Source of the DNA: Undibacterium paludis
GTDB lineage: Bacteria > Pseudomonadota > Gammaproteobacteria > Burkholderiales > Burkholderiaceae_D
NCBI RefSeq assembly: GCF_022568815.1
Contig: NZ_JAKZHX010000001.1
Span: forward strand, 310,001-374,000
DNA length: 64,000 nt
Direction: 5' to 3'
A program made the position numbers and the translations under genes. Of the stretch, positions 17,334 through 31,654 are shown one piece after another. The number at the start of each line of letters is the position of its first letter. The stretch's first letter is position 1. The notes under the pieces are model-generated. The model did no database searches. It was not told the origin of the DNA and saw only the letters and a list, made by a program, of their open reading frames with translations.

Positions 17334-18116
17334 TCAGCCCGGGCTTGATTGTGCCACGACAAACAGCCCCGTCAAGACCAGATTATCGACATAGTGGTAA
17401 GGAATACCTAAATGCCCCGTCAGGTATGGAGCCGCACCACCAGAAATCACGCAATGGATAGCCCGGTTTTCTTGCTGCGCCAGGCTGTGTACTGCATGCT
17501 GGATGGCGCCTACCTGGGCACTGATACAGCCACTGACAATGGCCTGGTCGGTATTGTCGGCGAAGATTTTACTGATGTCAGTTGACTCTGCCACCTGTGG
17601 CAGCTGGGCAGTATTGCGGGCCAGCGATTGCGCCATCAGCTTCAGGCCCGGCAAGATCATGCCGCCCTTGAACTTGCCGTCGGCAGTCACGGCGTCGACT
17701 GTGGTAGCCGTTCCACAGGTAGCGACGATCAGGTCTTGTTGTGGGAACAGGTAGTGGGCCGCGATAGTCGATGCCAGTCTGTCGCAACCTAATTGAGCCG
17801 GATTGCGGTAGGTATTATGGATGCCCGCTATCTGGGCCTGCGAAGTGAACCAGTCTAGTCTGATGGCAGGCTGCAGGCTTTGCAAGAGGCCGGTCAGTTT
17901 TTCACGCACGGATGCACCGGCCACATTGGAGATCAGGGCAGAGTCGAAGGGCAAGCCCTGCCAGGCCAGCGCTAGGCTATCCATGTCTGCATGACTGACC
18001 GAACCGATATGCTGCCAGACCGGTGCAGCCCCCGCTGCCACTGCTGGTCCGGGTAGTGCCCATTTTATGCGAGTATTACCGGCATCAATCAATAACTGCA
18101 TCCTGGTTGTTTCCAT
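17334..18116 (-). CDS. coaX: Type III pantothenate kinase
   Basis: This protein of about 260 residues phosphorylates pantothenate in the first step of coenzyme A synthesis. Type III (ASKHA-fold) motifs are present: DAGNTRIKW phosphate loop at the N-terminus, GCDRLASTIAA, CGTATTVDAV and GGMILPGLKLM. ATG 18101 (MQLLIDAGNT) is an equally good start. It follows birA by 24 bp, forming a cofactor-related mini-operon with birA and the SPOR gene. Confidence 0.92.
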   Translation of the reverse strand: METTRMQLLIDAGNTRIKWALPGPAVAAGAAPVWQHIGSVSHADMDSLALAWQGLPFDSALISNVAGASVREKLTGLLQSLQPAIRLDWFTSQAQIAGIHNTYRNPAQLGCDRLASTIAAHYLFPQQDLIVATCGTATTVDAVTADGKFKGGMILPGLKLMAQSLARNTAQLPQVAESTDISKIFADNTDQAIVSGCISAQVGAIQHAVHSLAQQENRAIHCVISGGAAPYLTGHLGIPYHYVDNLVLTGLFVVAQSSPG

Positions 18117-18140
18117 CGTGTTTTGTTGGTTCCGTTCTAT

Positions 18141-18935
18141 TCAAGCTGGTCGTAAAGAAACATCGCCGGCCAGCACGCTGACTTGCCCTTGCTCGGTCTG
18201 CAAAACCAGGCAACCATGCAGGTCCACGCCGAGTGCAATACCGGTGTGTACAATCTGGTCACGGTCAAGAATATTGACTGTCTGACCAGCATAGGCATGC
18301 AAGGCATTCCAGCGTGGCAGCAAGGGCGCAAAACCCTGCTCGCCAAATTGTGTCAGCGCCTGCACCAGGGCATTCAATATCTGCGCCAGCAAGACATTTC
18401 TATCCATTTGCGCCAGCCAGGGTGCATCAGCCAGTGAACGGCCTACCTGGACTTCCAGTTCATCTGAAACTTGCAGGTTCAAACCTATGCCGACGACGAC
18501 CCAGGTGCCGCCGTTACCGGCTGCTGCCGATTCAACCAGGATGCCCGCCAATTTCTTGCCTTCACGCAAGACATCATTGGGCCATTTCAATGTGACGTTC
18601 TGGTTCAGCACATTCAGGCATTCTGCCAGTGCGACACCAACAGCCAATGGCAAGCCCAGCAGGTTATGTGGCGCTTGCGGCAGATGCCAGGCCAATGAAA
18701 AGGTCAGCATGCCACCAGGTACAGTCAACCAGGGGCGACCGGCACGGCCACGGCCGGCCGTCTGATTAACGGCGACACGCATTACGGGACACGACAGATG
18801 GAGCAGCCTCGTCATCAGATCAGCATTGGTGGAGCCGGTTTCTGCGACGACTTCAATATCAACATCGCGTGCGGCTGCATCACAAAGTCTCTCTATTGCC
18901 GATGCATTCAATTCCAGGTTTTTGTTCAATTGCAT
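18141..18935 (-). CDS. birA: Biotin--[acetyl-CoA-carboxylase] ligase
   Basis: This 264-residue ligase attaches biotin to carrier proteins via biotinyl-AMP. Visible motifs: ETGSTNADLM, the adenylate loop NQTAGRGRAGRPW, LKWPNDVL, KKLAGILVE and VVGIGLNLQ. It lacks the N-terminal winged-helix repressor domain of E. coli BirA (which is about 320 residues), so it is probably a monofunctional group I enzyme that does not regulate biotin genes. A rho-independent terminator separates it from rpoC upstream. Confidence 0.92.
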   Translation of the reverse strand: MQLNKNLELNASAIERLCDAAARDVDIEVVAETGSTNADLMTRLLHLSCPVMRVAVNQTAGRGRAGRPWLTVPGGMLTFSLAWHLPQAPHNLLGLPLAVGVALAECLNVLNQNVTLKWPNDVLREGKKLAGILVESAAAGNGGTWVVVGIGLNLQVSDELEVQVGRSLADAPWLAQMDRNVLLAQILNALVQALTQFGEQGFAPLLPRWNALHAYAGQTVNILDRDQIVHTGIALGVDLHGCLVLQTEQGQVSVLAGDVSLRPA

Positions 18936-19006
18936 AGTCTGTTTATGGTTACTTGCCTATTGTACTGTGGGACAGCAATGCAAGGTTCAGCCATTTTGTC
19001 CTGGCC

Positions 19007-19033
19007 AAAAAAAAAGGCACCCTTGCAGGTGCC
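19007..19033 (-). terminator. Rho-independent terminator of rpoBC operon
   Basis: Reading the minus strand, GGCACC and GGTGCC arms (19016-19021 and 19028-19033) form a six-bp GC-rich hairpin with a six-base loop. It is followed by nine U residues (A-run at 19007-19015). It begins 25 bp after the rpoC stop codon, the classic layout for operon termination. Confidence 0.85.
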
Positions 19034-19058
19034 GTTTTTTCATTCATCAGGCTAGTGA

Positions 19059-23288
<4,230 letters not shown>

Positions 23289-23518
23289 GTGTATCACTCC
23301 AGTGAAGCGCGCAAACGCTTGGTGGCTCAATGGTGCTGCAACAGAAGCTTCGCCGCTTTACCCTGTTCGCATGAGCGGGAGAGCCAGGTCTTTTTGACGC
23401 AGGTTCCGCTGATACCGGGAACGACATTACTTCCAAACTGCTTGCCAGGTTTAACGGCCATCGCCCGGATGCTATCCGGGCGACGACTTTACTGCAATTA
23501 CATAGAACTAAACTTCTC
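23289..23518 (-). other. rpoB-rpoC intergenic region, non-coding part
   Basis: The gap between rpoB and rpoC totals 372 bp (23289-23660). This part holds no credible gene on either strand; it has a stable hairpin at 23461-23483 and the rpoC ribosome-binding site. The remainder is occupied by the palindromic repeat element at 23519-23661. No clear promoter for rpoC was seen. Confidence 0.6.
23461..23483 (-). other. Perfect 10-bp hairpin in rpoB-rpoC spacer
   Basis: TCGCCCGGAT (23461-23470) and ATCCGGGCGA (23474-23483) form a GC-rich stem with a three-base loop. No U-run follows on the minus strand, so it is not a standard terminator. It may stabilise or be a processing site in the rpoBC mRNA (inference). 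Confidence 0.6.
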
Positions 23519-23661
23519 AGAACCAGTTTCCGATCTTACTGCGCAAGCGTGATCGGGGCTCATGCGCTGCTCAAAATGCTCATGTACTTAAGTACATTCC
23601 GCTTTTTGCGCTGCTCTTCACCCCGCTGACGCCTGCTCGCTACAGATCGCCAACAGGTTCT
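23519..23661. repeat. Palindromic repeat element copy A (AGAACC family), between rpoB and rpoC
   Basis: This 143-bp element has inverted ends AGAACCAGTTTCCGATC (23519-23535) and, on the other strand, AGAACCTGTTGGCGATC (23645-23661), matching at 14 of 17 positions. Its exact centre is the perfect 16-bp palindrome ATGTACTTAAGTACAT (23582-23597), and the arms between are also partly complementary. The outer base of the right end is the last base of the rpoB TAA stop codon. Related copies lie at 37083 and 41701. There is no flanking target-site duplication. Confidence 0.8.
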
Positions 23662-26600
23662 TAGCTGCGTTCGAGATCGATATCGATACCCAAAGAGCGG
23701 ATTTCTTTTACCAGAACGTTGAAAGACTCTGGCATGCCGGCGTCGATCACGTGATCGCCCTTGACCAGGTTTTCATACACTTTGGTACGGCCATTCACGT
23801 CATCGGACTTGACTGTCAACATCTCTTGCAAGACGTAAGACGCGCCATAAGCTTCCAGTGCCCAAACCTCCATCTCACCGAAACGCTGACCACCGAACTG
23901 TGCTTTACCGCCCAGAGGTTGTTGCGTCACCAGAGAGTAAGGACCGGTCGAACGTGCATGCATCTTGTCGTCAACCAGATGATGCAATTTCAGCACGTGC
24001 ATGTAACCCAGGGTGACTTTACGCTCGAACGCCTCACCGGTACGGCCATCAAACAGGGTGACCTGGTTTTTCGATGGTGTCATGCCCAGTTGTTCTGCGA
24101 TATGGTCAGGGAAGGCCAGATCCAGCATGCGACGGATTTCGCTCTCATGCGCACCGTCAAACACGGGGGTTGCAAATGGCACACCGTTTTTCAGGTTGTT
24201 CGTCAACTCCAGGATTTCAGCATCTGTGAAGTTGTCGATGTCTTCCTTCTTGCCGGATTCGTTATAAATCTTCTTCAGGAATTCACGCAGTTCTTCTACC
24301 TTGGCCTTGGCTTTCAGCATTTCGCCTATGCGCAAGCCCAGACCTTTTGCTGCCCAGCCCAGATGCACTTCCAGAACCTGACCGACGTTCATACGTGATG
24401 GAACGCCCAATGGGTTCAACACGATGTCTGCCGGTGTACCGTCAGCCATGTAAGGCATGTCTTCGATAGGCACGATACGGGAAACCACACCCTTGTTACC
24501 GTGACGACCCGCCATCTTGTCACCAGGTTGCAGGCGACGTTTGACAGCCAGGTAAACCTTGACCATTTTTTGTACGCCTGGCGGCAATTCATCGCCTTGC
24601 GTCAGCTTGGTACGTTTTTCCTCAAAAGCCAGATCGAACTGATGACGTTTTTCAGCGATGGAATCTTTCATCGCGACCAGTGCATTGGCTGCTTCGTCCG
24701 ATGCCAGGCGAATGTCGAACCAGTGGTATTTATCCACGCTGGCCAGGTATTCCTTGGTGATCTTGCTGCCTTTAGCCAGTTTGGCCGGGCCGCCGTCAGC
24801 GATCTTGCCATCGAGCATACGTTCCAGACGCTCAAATGCATCGCCTTCAACGATACGCAACTGATCGTTCAGATCGAGGCGATAACGCTTCAATTCATCA
24901 TCGATAATCTGTTGCGCACGTTTGTCGCGTTGTATGCCTTCGCGGGTGAACACTTGTACGTCAATAACAGTACCTACCATGCCGGATGGCACACGCAGGG
25001 ATGTATCTTTCACGTCAGAAGCTTTTTCACCGAAGATGGCGCGCAGCAGTTTTTCTTCTGGTGTCAGTTGGGTTTCACCTTTTGGTGTCACTTTACCAAC
25101 CAGGGTATCACCGGCTGTAACTTCAGCGCCGATGTAGACGATACCGGACTCATCGAGACGCGCCAGCTGGTTTTCTGCCAGGTTGGAGATATCGCGGGTA
25201 ATTTCTTCCGCGCCCAACTTGGTGTCACGGGCAACAACCGACAACTCTTCGATATGGATCGAAGTATAGCGGTCATCCGCCACCACTTTTTCAGAGATCA
25301 GGATCGAATCTTCGAAGTTATAACCATTCCAAGGCATGAACGCGACAAGCATGTTCTGACCCAGGGCCAATTCACCCAGATCTGTGGATGCGCCGTCAGC
25401 CAATACGTCACCTTTGGCAACCAGATCACCAACTTTGACGATAGGACGCTGGTTGATGTTGGTGTTTTGGTTGGAACGGGTGTACTTGATGAGGTTGTAG
25501 ATATCCACACCGACTTCACCAGCCTGTGCTTCAGCATCATTCACACGAATAACGATACGGCCCGCATCAATATAGTCAACCTTACCGCCACGCAATGCCT
25601 GTACTGTTGTACCGGAGTCAACTGCTACGGTGCGTTCAATACCTGTACCAACGAAGGCTTTTTCTGGACGCAAGCAAGGAACAGCCTGACGTTGCATGTT
25701 GGCACCCATCAACGCACGGTTCGCATCATCGTGTTCGAGGAAGGGAATCAAGGATGCCGCAACAGAAACCACCTGCCCAGTCGCCACGTCCATGTACTGG
25801 ATACGTTCTGGAGAAACCAGAATCGTTTCGCCAGCTTCACGGGCAGAGACCAGTTCATCGATCAGTTTGCCTTCGCCGTCGATGGTCGCATTCGCCTGGG
25901 CGATGATGTAACGACCTTCTTCAATCGCAGACAGGTAATCGATCTGGTTGGTGATCTTGCTATCGACCACTTTACGGTAGGGTGTTTCCAGGAAACCGTA
26001 TTCGTTCAGGCGTGCATACAGCGCCAGAGAGTTGATCAGACCAATGTTCGGGCCTTCTGGAGTCTCAATCGGGCAGACGCGACCATAGTGGGTAGGATGA
26101 ACGTCGCGGACTTCAAAGCCTGCGCGCTCACGTGTCAAACCACCAGGTCCCAGGGCGGAAATACGACGCTTGTGCGTGATTTCTGACAATGGGTTGGTCT
26201 GATCCATAAACTGGGACAATTGTGAAGAACCGAAGAACTCACGAATCGCAGCAGAGATAGGCTTGGAGTTAATCAGGTCATGCGGCATCAGGTTGTCGGC
26301 TTCAGCCTGACCCAGACGCTCTTTGACTGCACGTTCAACACGGACCAGACCAGCACGGAACTGGTTCTCAGCCAGTTCACCAACGCAACGTACACGACGG
26401 TTACCCAAGTGATCGATATCATCAACTTCGCCACGACCATTGCGCAACTCAACCAGAATCTTGATCACAGCCAGCACGTCTTCGTTCGACAAAGTCATGG
26501 CGCCAGTCAGTTCATCACGACCAATGCGGCGGTTGAACTTCATGCGGCCCACTGCGGACAGGTCGTAACGCTCTTCACTGTAGAACAAGCCATTGAACAG

Positions 26601-27767
26601 GGCTTCAACAGAATCTTCTGTTGGCGGTTCGCCAGGACGCATCATGCGGTAGATGGCAACGCGGGCGGCCATCTGATCGGCGGTATCGTCCGTGCGCAAA
26701 GTCTGAGAAATGTAAGCACCCTGGTCCAGGTCATTGGTATACAGGGTCTGGATATCCGTGACCTTGGCGTCACGCAGACGGCCGAGCAACTCTTCAGTCA
26801 GTTCATCATTGGCATTGGCAATGATCTCGCCAGTGTCTGCATCAACGATGTTCTTGGCCAGGACGCGGCCCAGCAGGTAGTCTTCAGGCACGGAAATATG
26901 CTTGATGCCGCCAGCTTCGATTTCACGTACATGCTTGGCATTGACACGCTTGTCTTTGGCAACGATGACCTTGCCGGACTTGTCAGTAATGTCGAAACGC
27001 GCAACTTCGCCACGCAGGCGTTCTGCGACGAATTCCATCTCTGCACCTTCACTGTGCAGGTTGAAATTATCGAAAACAAAGAAGTTGGCCAGGATCTGTT
27101 CATTGCTCATGCCTATGGCGCGCAGCAAGATCGTTACCGGCATCTTGCGACGACGGTCGATACGGAAGAACAGGATATCCTTTGGATCAAATTCAAAGTC
27201 CAGCCAGGAGCCACGGTAAGGAATGATCCTTGCCGAGAACAGCAATTTACCGGAAGAATGCGTCTTGCCACGGTCATGTTCAAAGAATACGCCAGGGGAA
27301 CGATGCAACTGGGAAACAATGACCCGCTCAGTACCATTGATAACAAAAGAACCAGTCGTTGTCATCAAAGGCAATTCGCCCATGTAGACTTCTTGTTCTT
27401 TCATTTCTTTGACAACCGGCTTGGTCGGAGATTCTTTGTCCAGGATAACCAGGCGGACCTTTGCACGCAAAGGCGACGCATAAGTCAGGCCGCGCAGTTG
27501 ACATTCCTTGACGTCAAATGCAGGATCGCCTAAAACGTAGGACAGGAACTCCAGACGTGCAAAACCATTGTGCGAAACAATAGGGAAAATCGAGGTGAAG
27601 GCAGATTGCAGGCCTTCATTTTTACGTGTAGGCGGTGTTCTGTCTTCTTGTAAAAAGCTCTGGTACGACTCGATTTGAGTCGCCAGCAAGAACGGAACGT
27701 TGTGGACGTTGGCGCGTTTCGCAAAAGATTTACGAATACGCTTCTTCTCAGTAAATGAGTAGTGCAT
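23661..27767 (-). CDS. rpoB: DNA-directed RNA polymerase subunit beta
   Basis: The 1368-residue beta subunit carries the rifampicin-pocket region ([19 protein letters not shown], then [11 protein letters not shown]), the GRHGNKG motif near the active centre and the C-terminal [19 protein letters not shown] segment. The start [15 protein letters not shown] at 27765-27767 is preceded by GGAG; codons further upstream are not conserved in the family. The stop codon is embedded in the end of a palindromic repeat element. Confidence 0.98.
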   Translation of the reverse strand: MHYSFTEKKRIRKSFAKRANVHNVPFLLATQIESYQSFLQEDRTPPTRKNEGLQSAFTSIFPIVSHNGFARLEFLSYVLGDPAFDVKECQLRGLTYASPLRAKVRLVILDKESPTKPVVKEMKEQEVYMGELPLMTTTGSFVINGTERVIVSQLHRSPGVFFEHDRGKTHSSGKLLFSARIIPYRGSWLDFEFDPKDILFFRIDRRRKMPVTILLRAIGMSNEQILANFFVFDNFNLHSEGAEMEFVAERLRGEVARFDITDKSGKVIVAKDKRVNAKHVREIEAGGIKHISVPEDYLLGRVLAKNIVDADTGEIIANANDELTEELLGRLRDAKVTDIQTLYTNDLDQGAYISQTLRTDDTADQMAARVAIYRMMRPGEPPTEDSVEALFNGLFYSEERYDLSAVGRMKFNRRIGRDELTGAMTLSNEDVLAVIKILVELRNGRGEVDDIDHLGNRRVRCVGELAENQFRAGLVRVERAVKERLGQAEADNLMPHDLINSKPISAAIREFFGSSQLSQFMDQTNPLSEITHKRRISALGPGGLTRERAGFEVRDVHPTHYGRVCPIETPEGPNIGLINSLALYARLNEYGFLETPYRKVVDSKITNQIDYLSAIEEGRYIIAQANATIDGEGKLIDELVSAREAGETILVSPERIQYMDVATGQVVSVAASLIPFLEHDDANRALMGANMQRQAVPCLRPEKAFVGTGIERTVAVDSGTTVQALRGGKVDYIDAGRIVIRVNDAEAQAGEVGVDIYNLIKYTRSNQNTNINQRPIVKVGDLVAKGDVLADGASTDLGELALGQNMLVAFMPWNGYNFEDSILISEKVVADDRYTSIHIEELSVVARDTKLGAEEITRDISNLAENQLARLDESGIVYIGAEVTAGDTLVGKVTPKGETQLTPEEKLLRAIFGEKASDVKDTSLRVPSGMVGTVIDVQVFTREGIQRDKRAQQIIDDELKRYRLDLNDQLRIVEGDAFERLERMLDGKIADGGPAKLAKGSKITKEYLASVDKYHWFDIRLASDEAANALVAMKDSIAEKRHQFDLAFEEKRTKLTQGDELPPGVQKMVKVYLAVKRRLQPGDKMAGRHGNKGVVSRIVPIEDMPYMADGTPADIVLNPLGVPSRMNVGQVLEVHLGWAAKGLGLRIGEMLKAKAKVEELREFLKKIYNESGKKEDIDNFTDAEILELTNNLKNGVPFATPVFDGAHESEIRRMLDLAFPDHIAEQLGMTPSKNQVTLFDGRTGEAFERKVTLGYMHVLKLHHLVDDKMHARSTGPYSLVTQQPLGGKAQFGGQRFGEMEVWALEAYGASYVLQEMLTVKSDDVNGRTKVYENLVKGDHVIDAGMPESFNVLVKEIRSLGIDIDLERS

Positions 27768-27908
27768 GGACACTCCGTGAGTGGCAAGGAAGGATAGAGA
27801 ATTCAGGACTTTTGTCACGGATGCAATTTTTGTGACAAAAAACCTCAAGTCTCAACCCTCGGTCTTAATAAACAACTAAACAACCCTGAACGACAAAGAA
27901 GCCAAAGA

Positions 27909-27934
27909 GGAACCCTCTCTTCCAAGAGGATTCC
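27909..27934 (-). terminator. Attenuator-like hairpin between rplL and rpoB
   Basis: On the minus strand GGAATCCTCT and AGAGGGTTCC form a 10-bp stem (one G-U pair) with a six-base loop, followed by a U-rich stretch. It lies in the rplL-rpoB gap, where E. coli has a partial terminator and RNA processing site that lower polymerase-subunit expression relative to ribosomal proteins. The equivalent role here is inferred. Confidence 0.6.
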
Positions 27935-27979
27935 TGTCTTTGACTTGGGCAAATCCGGAGATCTGCCATAATACCTGAA

Positions 27980-28354
27980 TTACTTGAGGTCTGCTTTCGC
28001 GCCTGCTTCTTCCAGTTTTTTCTTAGCTGCTTCAGCATCAGCTTTAGCTACGCCTTCTTTAACTGCTTTTGGTGCGCCGTCAACCAGGTCTTTAGCTTCT
28101 TTCAAGCCCAGACCAGTGATTTCGCGAACTGCTTTAATGACGCCAACTTTGTTTGCGCCAACTTCAGACAGAATTACGTTGAATTCTGTTTGCTCTTCAA
28201 CAGCAGCAGCTGCACCGCCGCCAGCTGCTGGGCCAGCTGCAACTGCTGCAGCGGAAACACCAAATTTTTCTTCGAAAGCTTTTACCAGGTCGTTCAGGTC
28301 CATTACGGACATCGCGCCTACGGCTTCCAGGATATCGTCTTTGCTAATTGCCAT
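27980..28354 (-). CDS. rplL: 50S ribosomal protein L7/L12
   Basis: The 124-residue stalk protein starts [20 protein letters not shown], has the alanine/glycine-rich flexible hinge ([17 protein letters not shown]) near residues 35-55, and ends with the conserved factor-binding C-terminal domain ([20 protein letters not shown]). ATG 28352-28354 is used; GGAG lies just upstream. It follows rplJ in the same operon, and L10-(L7/L12) form the ribosome stalk complex. Confidence 0.97.
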   Translation of the reverse strand: MAISKDDILEAVGAMSVMDLNDLVKAFEEKFGVSAAAVAAGPAAGGGAAAAVEEQTEFNVILSEVGANKVGVIKAVREITGLGLKEAKDLVDGAPKAVKEGVAKADAEAAKKKLEEAGAKADLK

Positions 28355-28406
28355 TTGAAACTCCAATTAATTAATTACATTGATACGGTATTTGACGGAA
28401 ACAATC

Positions 28407-28943
28407 TTATTCTGCGACAGCTTCAGCAGCCTCAGCTACTGGTGCTGCAGGAGAACCGGATTCTTTCTGTGCTGCGACGGCTGCCAGAGCACGGGCGAAA
28501 GCAGATACAGGTGCCTGCATCATGCCAACGACTTGTGCCAACAGAACTTCGCGGCTAGGAATGCTTGCCAATGCGACAACGCCAGCTTTATCCAGCGATT
28601 TGCCTGCATAGTTACCAGCTTTAACAACCAGTTTGTCATTGCCTTTTGCAAAGTCTTGAACGACTTTAGCAGCAGCAACAGCATCTTCCGAGATTGCATA
28701 AATCAACGGACCAGTCATTTCAGAAGCCAGGCTGGCGAATGCAGTTCCCTCAACAGCGCGACGTGCCAATGTGTTTTTCAACACACGCATGTATACGCCT
28801 TGAGCACGTGCGCTAGCACGCAATTGCGTCAAATGACCGACCTGGATGCCACGATATTCAGCCACGACGATAGTCTGTGCAGTTGCTACTTTTGCAGAGA
28901 CTTCAGCGACGACGGCCTTTTTGTCATTCAGATTGAGACTCAC
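28407..28943 (-). CDS. rplJ: 50S ribosomal protein L10 (GTG start)
   Basis: The product of about 178 residues begins (M)[19 protein letters not shown], contains VAEYRGIQV and the [15 protein letters not shown] rRNA-binding region, and ends with an alanine-rich helix that holds L7/L12 dimers. The start is GTG at 28941-28943, fixed by a full GGAGG Shine-Dalgarno; a TTG six bases upstream overlaps it and is rejected. A long structured leader precedes it, so L10 autoregulation is likely. Confidence 0.95.
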   Translation of the reverse strand: MSLNLNDKKAVVAEVSAKVATAQTIVVAEYRGIQVGHLTQLRASARAQGVYMRVLKNTLARRAVEGTAFASLASEMTGPLIYAISEDAVAAAKVVQDFAKGNDKLVVKAGNYAGKSLDKAGVVALASIPSREVLLAQVVGMMQAPVSAFARALAAVAAQKESGSPAAPVAEAAEAVAE

Positions 28944-28949
28944 GGTCAA

Positions 28950-29200
28950 CCTCCATTAATGATAGTCAGTCCATACATCGGGATGATGTACTTCCCTCAT
29001 ATCGTTTCGAACACGGCGTCCGAAGTTAGGAGTTTCACTGGGGGACCAGTAATCACTACAAAACTTGTTCGGGTACACCATCTGCGTTGGGACCTGTCGA
29101 TTGCTCTCCAGATATTAACCTCGTGTATGGATAAAACTTTCATACACTCAGCCCAACGGTCTTTGACACTCTGGATGTTTATTCAAACATCCAGCCCAAA
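28950..29200 (-). promoter_or_regulatory. L10 leader (rplJL autoregulatory mRNA leader)
   Basis: The 295-bp gap between rplA and rplJ is non-coding and strongly structured on the minus strand. It includes a perfect 10-bp stem (CTGGATGTTT at 29171-29180 with AAACATCCAG at 29185-29194) and several further pairings nearer the gene. In gamma- and betaproteobacteria this position holds the RNA bound by L10-(L7/L12), which represses rplJ translation. Assignment is by position and structure; a covariance-model hit would confirm it. Confidence 0.6.
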
Positions 29201-29238
29201 GATGCGCCCTGCCATTGAGACAGGGACTTAATTCTTGC

Positions 29239-29931
29239 TTAGCCCAGGTTGGCGTGATCTACGCGTACGCCTGCACCCATAGTGGATGAGATCGATACTT
29301 TACGCAGATATACACCTTTGCTGGATGCTGGTTTTGCTTTGTTCAAAGCATCGATCAGCGCAACCAGGTTGGACTTCAGGTCACCATCAGCAAACGACTT
29401 ACGGCCGATTGTTGAGTGGATGATACCTGCTTTGTCCGTACGGTATTGAACCTGACCTGCTTTTGCGTTTTTAACTGCAGTAGCTACGTCTGGAGTCACT
29501 GTACCGACTTTAGGATTAGGCATCAAACCACGTGGGCCCAGGATTTGACCCAGGGTACCGACGATACGCATGGTGTCTGGAGAGGCGATCACAACGTCAA
29601 ATGGCATGTCGCCAGCTTTAACGCGTTCAGCCAAATCTTCCATACCAACAACATCAGCACCGGCAGCTTTCGCTTCTTCTGCTTTTGCACCTTGTGCAAA
29701 TACAGCAACGCGTACTGTCTTGCCTGTACCAGCTGGCAATACCACTGCGCCACGAACTACCTGGTCAGATTTCTTAGGATCAACGCCCAGTTGTACGGAC
29801 ACGTCGATGGATTCATTGAATTTTGCTGTTGCGCATTCTTTGATCAGGGCAATAGCGCTGTCAAAAGGATACACTTTCAGGCGATCAACTTTCGTTGCCA
29901 GCAATTTTGCTTTTTTAGTTAACTTAGCCAT
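29239..29931 (-). CDS. rplA: 50S ribosomal protein L1
   Basis: The 230-residue protein starts [19 protein letters not shown] and contains the L1 signature ([20 protein letters not shown]) and the C-terminal [11 protein letters not shown]1 binds 23S rRNA at the stalk and represses the L11 operon mRNA. Its ATG overlaps the rplK stop (TAATG), so the two are translationally coupled. Confidence 0.97.
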   Translation of the reverse strand: MAKLTKKAKLLATKVDRLKVYPFDSAIALIKECATAKFNESIDVSVQLGVDPKKSDQVVRGAVVLPAGTGKTVRVAVFAQGAKAEEAKAAGADVVGMEDLAERVKAGDMPFDVVIASPDTMRIVGTLGQILGPRGLMPNPKVGTVTPDVATAVKNAKAGQVQYRTDKAGIIHSTIGRKSFADGDLKSNLVALIDALNKAKPASSKGVYLRKVSISSTMGAGVRVDHANLG

Positions 29932-30362
29932 TACAGACCCTCCACCGTGATGCCCATGGAACGAGCGGAACCAGCGATAGTACGCACTGCTGCGTCCATA
30001 TCGGCTGCTGTCAGATCAGCGCGCTTGACAGTCGCGATCTCTTCAGCTTGCTGGCGAGTGATTTTGCCAACTTTGTCGGTATGTGGCTTGGAAGAACCTT
30101 TAGTAATGCCAGCTGCCTTTTTGATCATGTAAGTTGCTGGAGGAGTCTTCATCACAAAAGTGAAAGACTTGTCAGCAAATGCAGTAATCACGACAGGGAT
30201 AGGCATGCCTGGTTCCATACCTTGGGTCTGTGCGTTGAACGCTTTGCAGAATTCCATGATATTCAGACCACGTTGACCCAGAGCTGGACCGATAGGTGGG
30301 GATGGGTTTGCTTTACCAGCTGGCACTTGCAGCTTGATAAAACCAATAATTTTCTTTGCCAT
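29931..30362 (-). CDS. rplK: 50S ribosomal protein L11
   Basis: The 143-residue protein begins [20 protein letters not shown] and has [19 protein letters not shown] plus the C-terminal [14 protein letters not shown], all standard for L11. It binds the 23S GTPase-associated centre and is needed for RelA activation. GAAGGAG precedes the ATG at 30360-30362. It is followed directly by rplA. Confidence 0.97.
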   Translation of the reverse strand: MAKKIIGFIKLQVPAGKANPSPPIGPALGQRGLNIMEFCKAFNAQTQGMEPGMPIPVVITAFADKSFTFVMKTPPATYMIKKAAGITKGSSKPHTDKVGKITRQQAEEIATVKRADLTAADMDAAVRTIAGSARSMGITVEGL

Positions 30363-30490
30363 GTTGGCTCCTTCAATAAATGAGTAGTAGCGCCTGTCAG
30401 TGGGGACTTACACCCCCAACAACAGGCTCCTCCGCCTGCTTTTCCAGTTTCAGCAAATTACTTTGCTACGCACTGGACAACGTTAATTCT

Positions 30491-31084
30491 TTATACTTTT
30501 TCGAGTTGGGAGAATTCAAGTTCCACTGGAGTGGCGCGACCAAAAATGGTAACCGTGACACGCACTTTGGATTTCTCGTAATTGACCTCTTCGACATTGC
30601 CGTTGAAGTCTGTGAACGGGCCTTCCTTGATACGCACGATCTCGCCAACTTCGTACAAGACTTTTGGCCTTGGTTTTTCAACACCGTCCTGCATCTGCTG
30701 CAAGATCTTGTCAACTTCGTGCTGCGGTATTGGCGACGGCTTGTTAGACTTACCACCAATAAAACCGGTCACCTTGCTGGTATTTTTTACCAAATGCCAG
30801 GTATCGTCAGTCATTTCCATTTCGACGAATACATAGCTGGGGAACAAGCGACGTTCGGTAACTACTTTCTTGCCATTTCTTGGCTCAATGACTTCTTCGG
30901 TCGGCACCAGGATCTGACCAAACTTGTCTTGCATCTCTGCGCGCTCTATGCGCTCTACCAACGCACGTTGCACACTCTTTTCCATACCGGAGTAAGCATG
31001 CACGGCGTACCATCTTTTAGCACTTTTAGGCACAGACACCGTTGGCGCTGTACCTTCTTCGTTTTCCTGAATGTTCTCGCTCAT
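30491..31084 (-). CDS. nusG: Transcription termination/antitermination factor NusG
   Basis: The 197-residue protein has a short variable N-terminus, an NGN domain ([34 protein letters not shown]) and a C-terminal KOW domain ([20 protein letters not shown]). It binds RNA polymerase to aid elongation and couples to Rho or ribosomal S10. ATG 31082-31084 overlaps the secE stop (TAATG), showing coupling; an ATG four codons upstream lies inside secE. Confidence 0.96.
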   Translation of the reverse strand: MSENIQENEEGTAPTVSVPKSAKRWYAVHAYSGMEKSVQRALVERIERAEMQDKFGQILVPTEEVIEPRNGKKVVTERRLFPSYVFVEMEMTDDTWHLVKNTSKVTGFIGGKSNKPSPIPQHEVDKILQQMQDGVEKPRPKVLYEVGEIVRIKEGPFTDFNGNVEEVNYEKSKVRVTVTIFGRATPVELEFSQLEKV

Positions 31085-31467
31085 TATTTTTTCCATCCGA
31101 GGATTACGTCATACAACAAATATCCGATCGCCTGATCGGTGCACCACAAGAAAATCGCCATAACCAGAACAAAGCCAAATACAACAGCAGTGATCTGACC
31201 AGCTTCTTTCCGGGTCGGCCACACTACTTTCTTGGTTTCGCGGACAGCTTCTTTTGCAAATGCAACAAAGTCACGACCCATTTCTGAAGTCGCAACAAAA
31301 CCAACAGCAACCAACAAACCAACTACCAAGGCAATGGCACGTATCCACGTTGCCTGTCCAGCGAGAATATAAAAAGCAGCAACACCGGCAACTGCAGCCA
31401 CTACCGCCAAAATGACTTTGTACTTGTCATTGGATGTACTAACTGTTTGAACGGGATTATTAGACAT
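31084..31467 (-). CDS. secE: Preprotein translocase subunit SecE
   Basis: This 127-residue membrane protein has two hydrophobic segments near the N-terminus ([19 protein letters not shown] and [18 protein letters not shown]), a conserved cytoplasmic amphipathic part ([20 protein letters not shown]) and a final membrane helix. The three-helix form and length match E. coli SecE (127). It stabilises SecY in the Sec channel. It lies between tRNA-Trp and nusG. Confidence 0.95.
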   Translation of the reverse strand: MSNNPVQTVSTSNDKYKVILAVVAAVAGVAAFYILAGQATWIRAIALVVGLLVAVGFVATSEMGRDFVAFAKEAVRETKKVVWPTRKEAGQITAVVFGFVLVMAIFLWCTDQAIGYLLYDVILGWKK

Positions 31468-31503
31468 ACTTTATTTACTTTCGGTGGCCTGCGGCCTTGA
31501 TGG

Positions 31504-31579
31504 TGGCAGGGGCGGAGGGAATCGAACCCGCGACCTTCGGTTTTGGAGACCGACGCTCTGCCAATTGAGCTACACCCCT
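31504..31579 (-). tRNA. trpT: tRNA-Trp (anticodon CCA)
   Basis: The minus strand folds as a 76-base tRNA with a seven-bp acceptor stem (AGGGGTG with CGCCCCT), D-loop AGCTCAATTGGCAGAG, anticodon loop GTCTCCAAAAC with CCA, and T-loop GGTTCGATTCC. The 3' CCA is encoded in the genome. It sits between tuf and secE. Confidence 0.97.
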
Positions 31580-31595
31580 ACATCTTGACACTAGC

Positions 31596-31638
31596 TGTAT
31601 GCATTGCGACAACCCGAATCAGATGTGCAATGCATACA
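31596..31638 (-). other. 12-bp perfect inverted repeat between tuf and tRNA-Trp
   Basis: TGTATGCATTGC (31596-31607) and GCAATGCATACA (31627-31638) can form a 12-bp stem with a 19-base loop just after the tuf stop codon. No U-run follows, so it is not a typical terminator; it may protect the tuf 3' end or guide tRNA processing (inference). Confidence 0.55.
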
Positions 31639-31654
31639 TTTTACTACTTATTTA

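Noticed and set aside
31596-31638. Rho-independent terminator after tuf
   Set aside because: The stem is perfect, but no U-run follows on the transcript strand and the loop is 19 bases.
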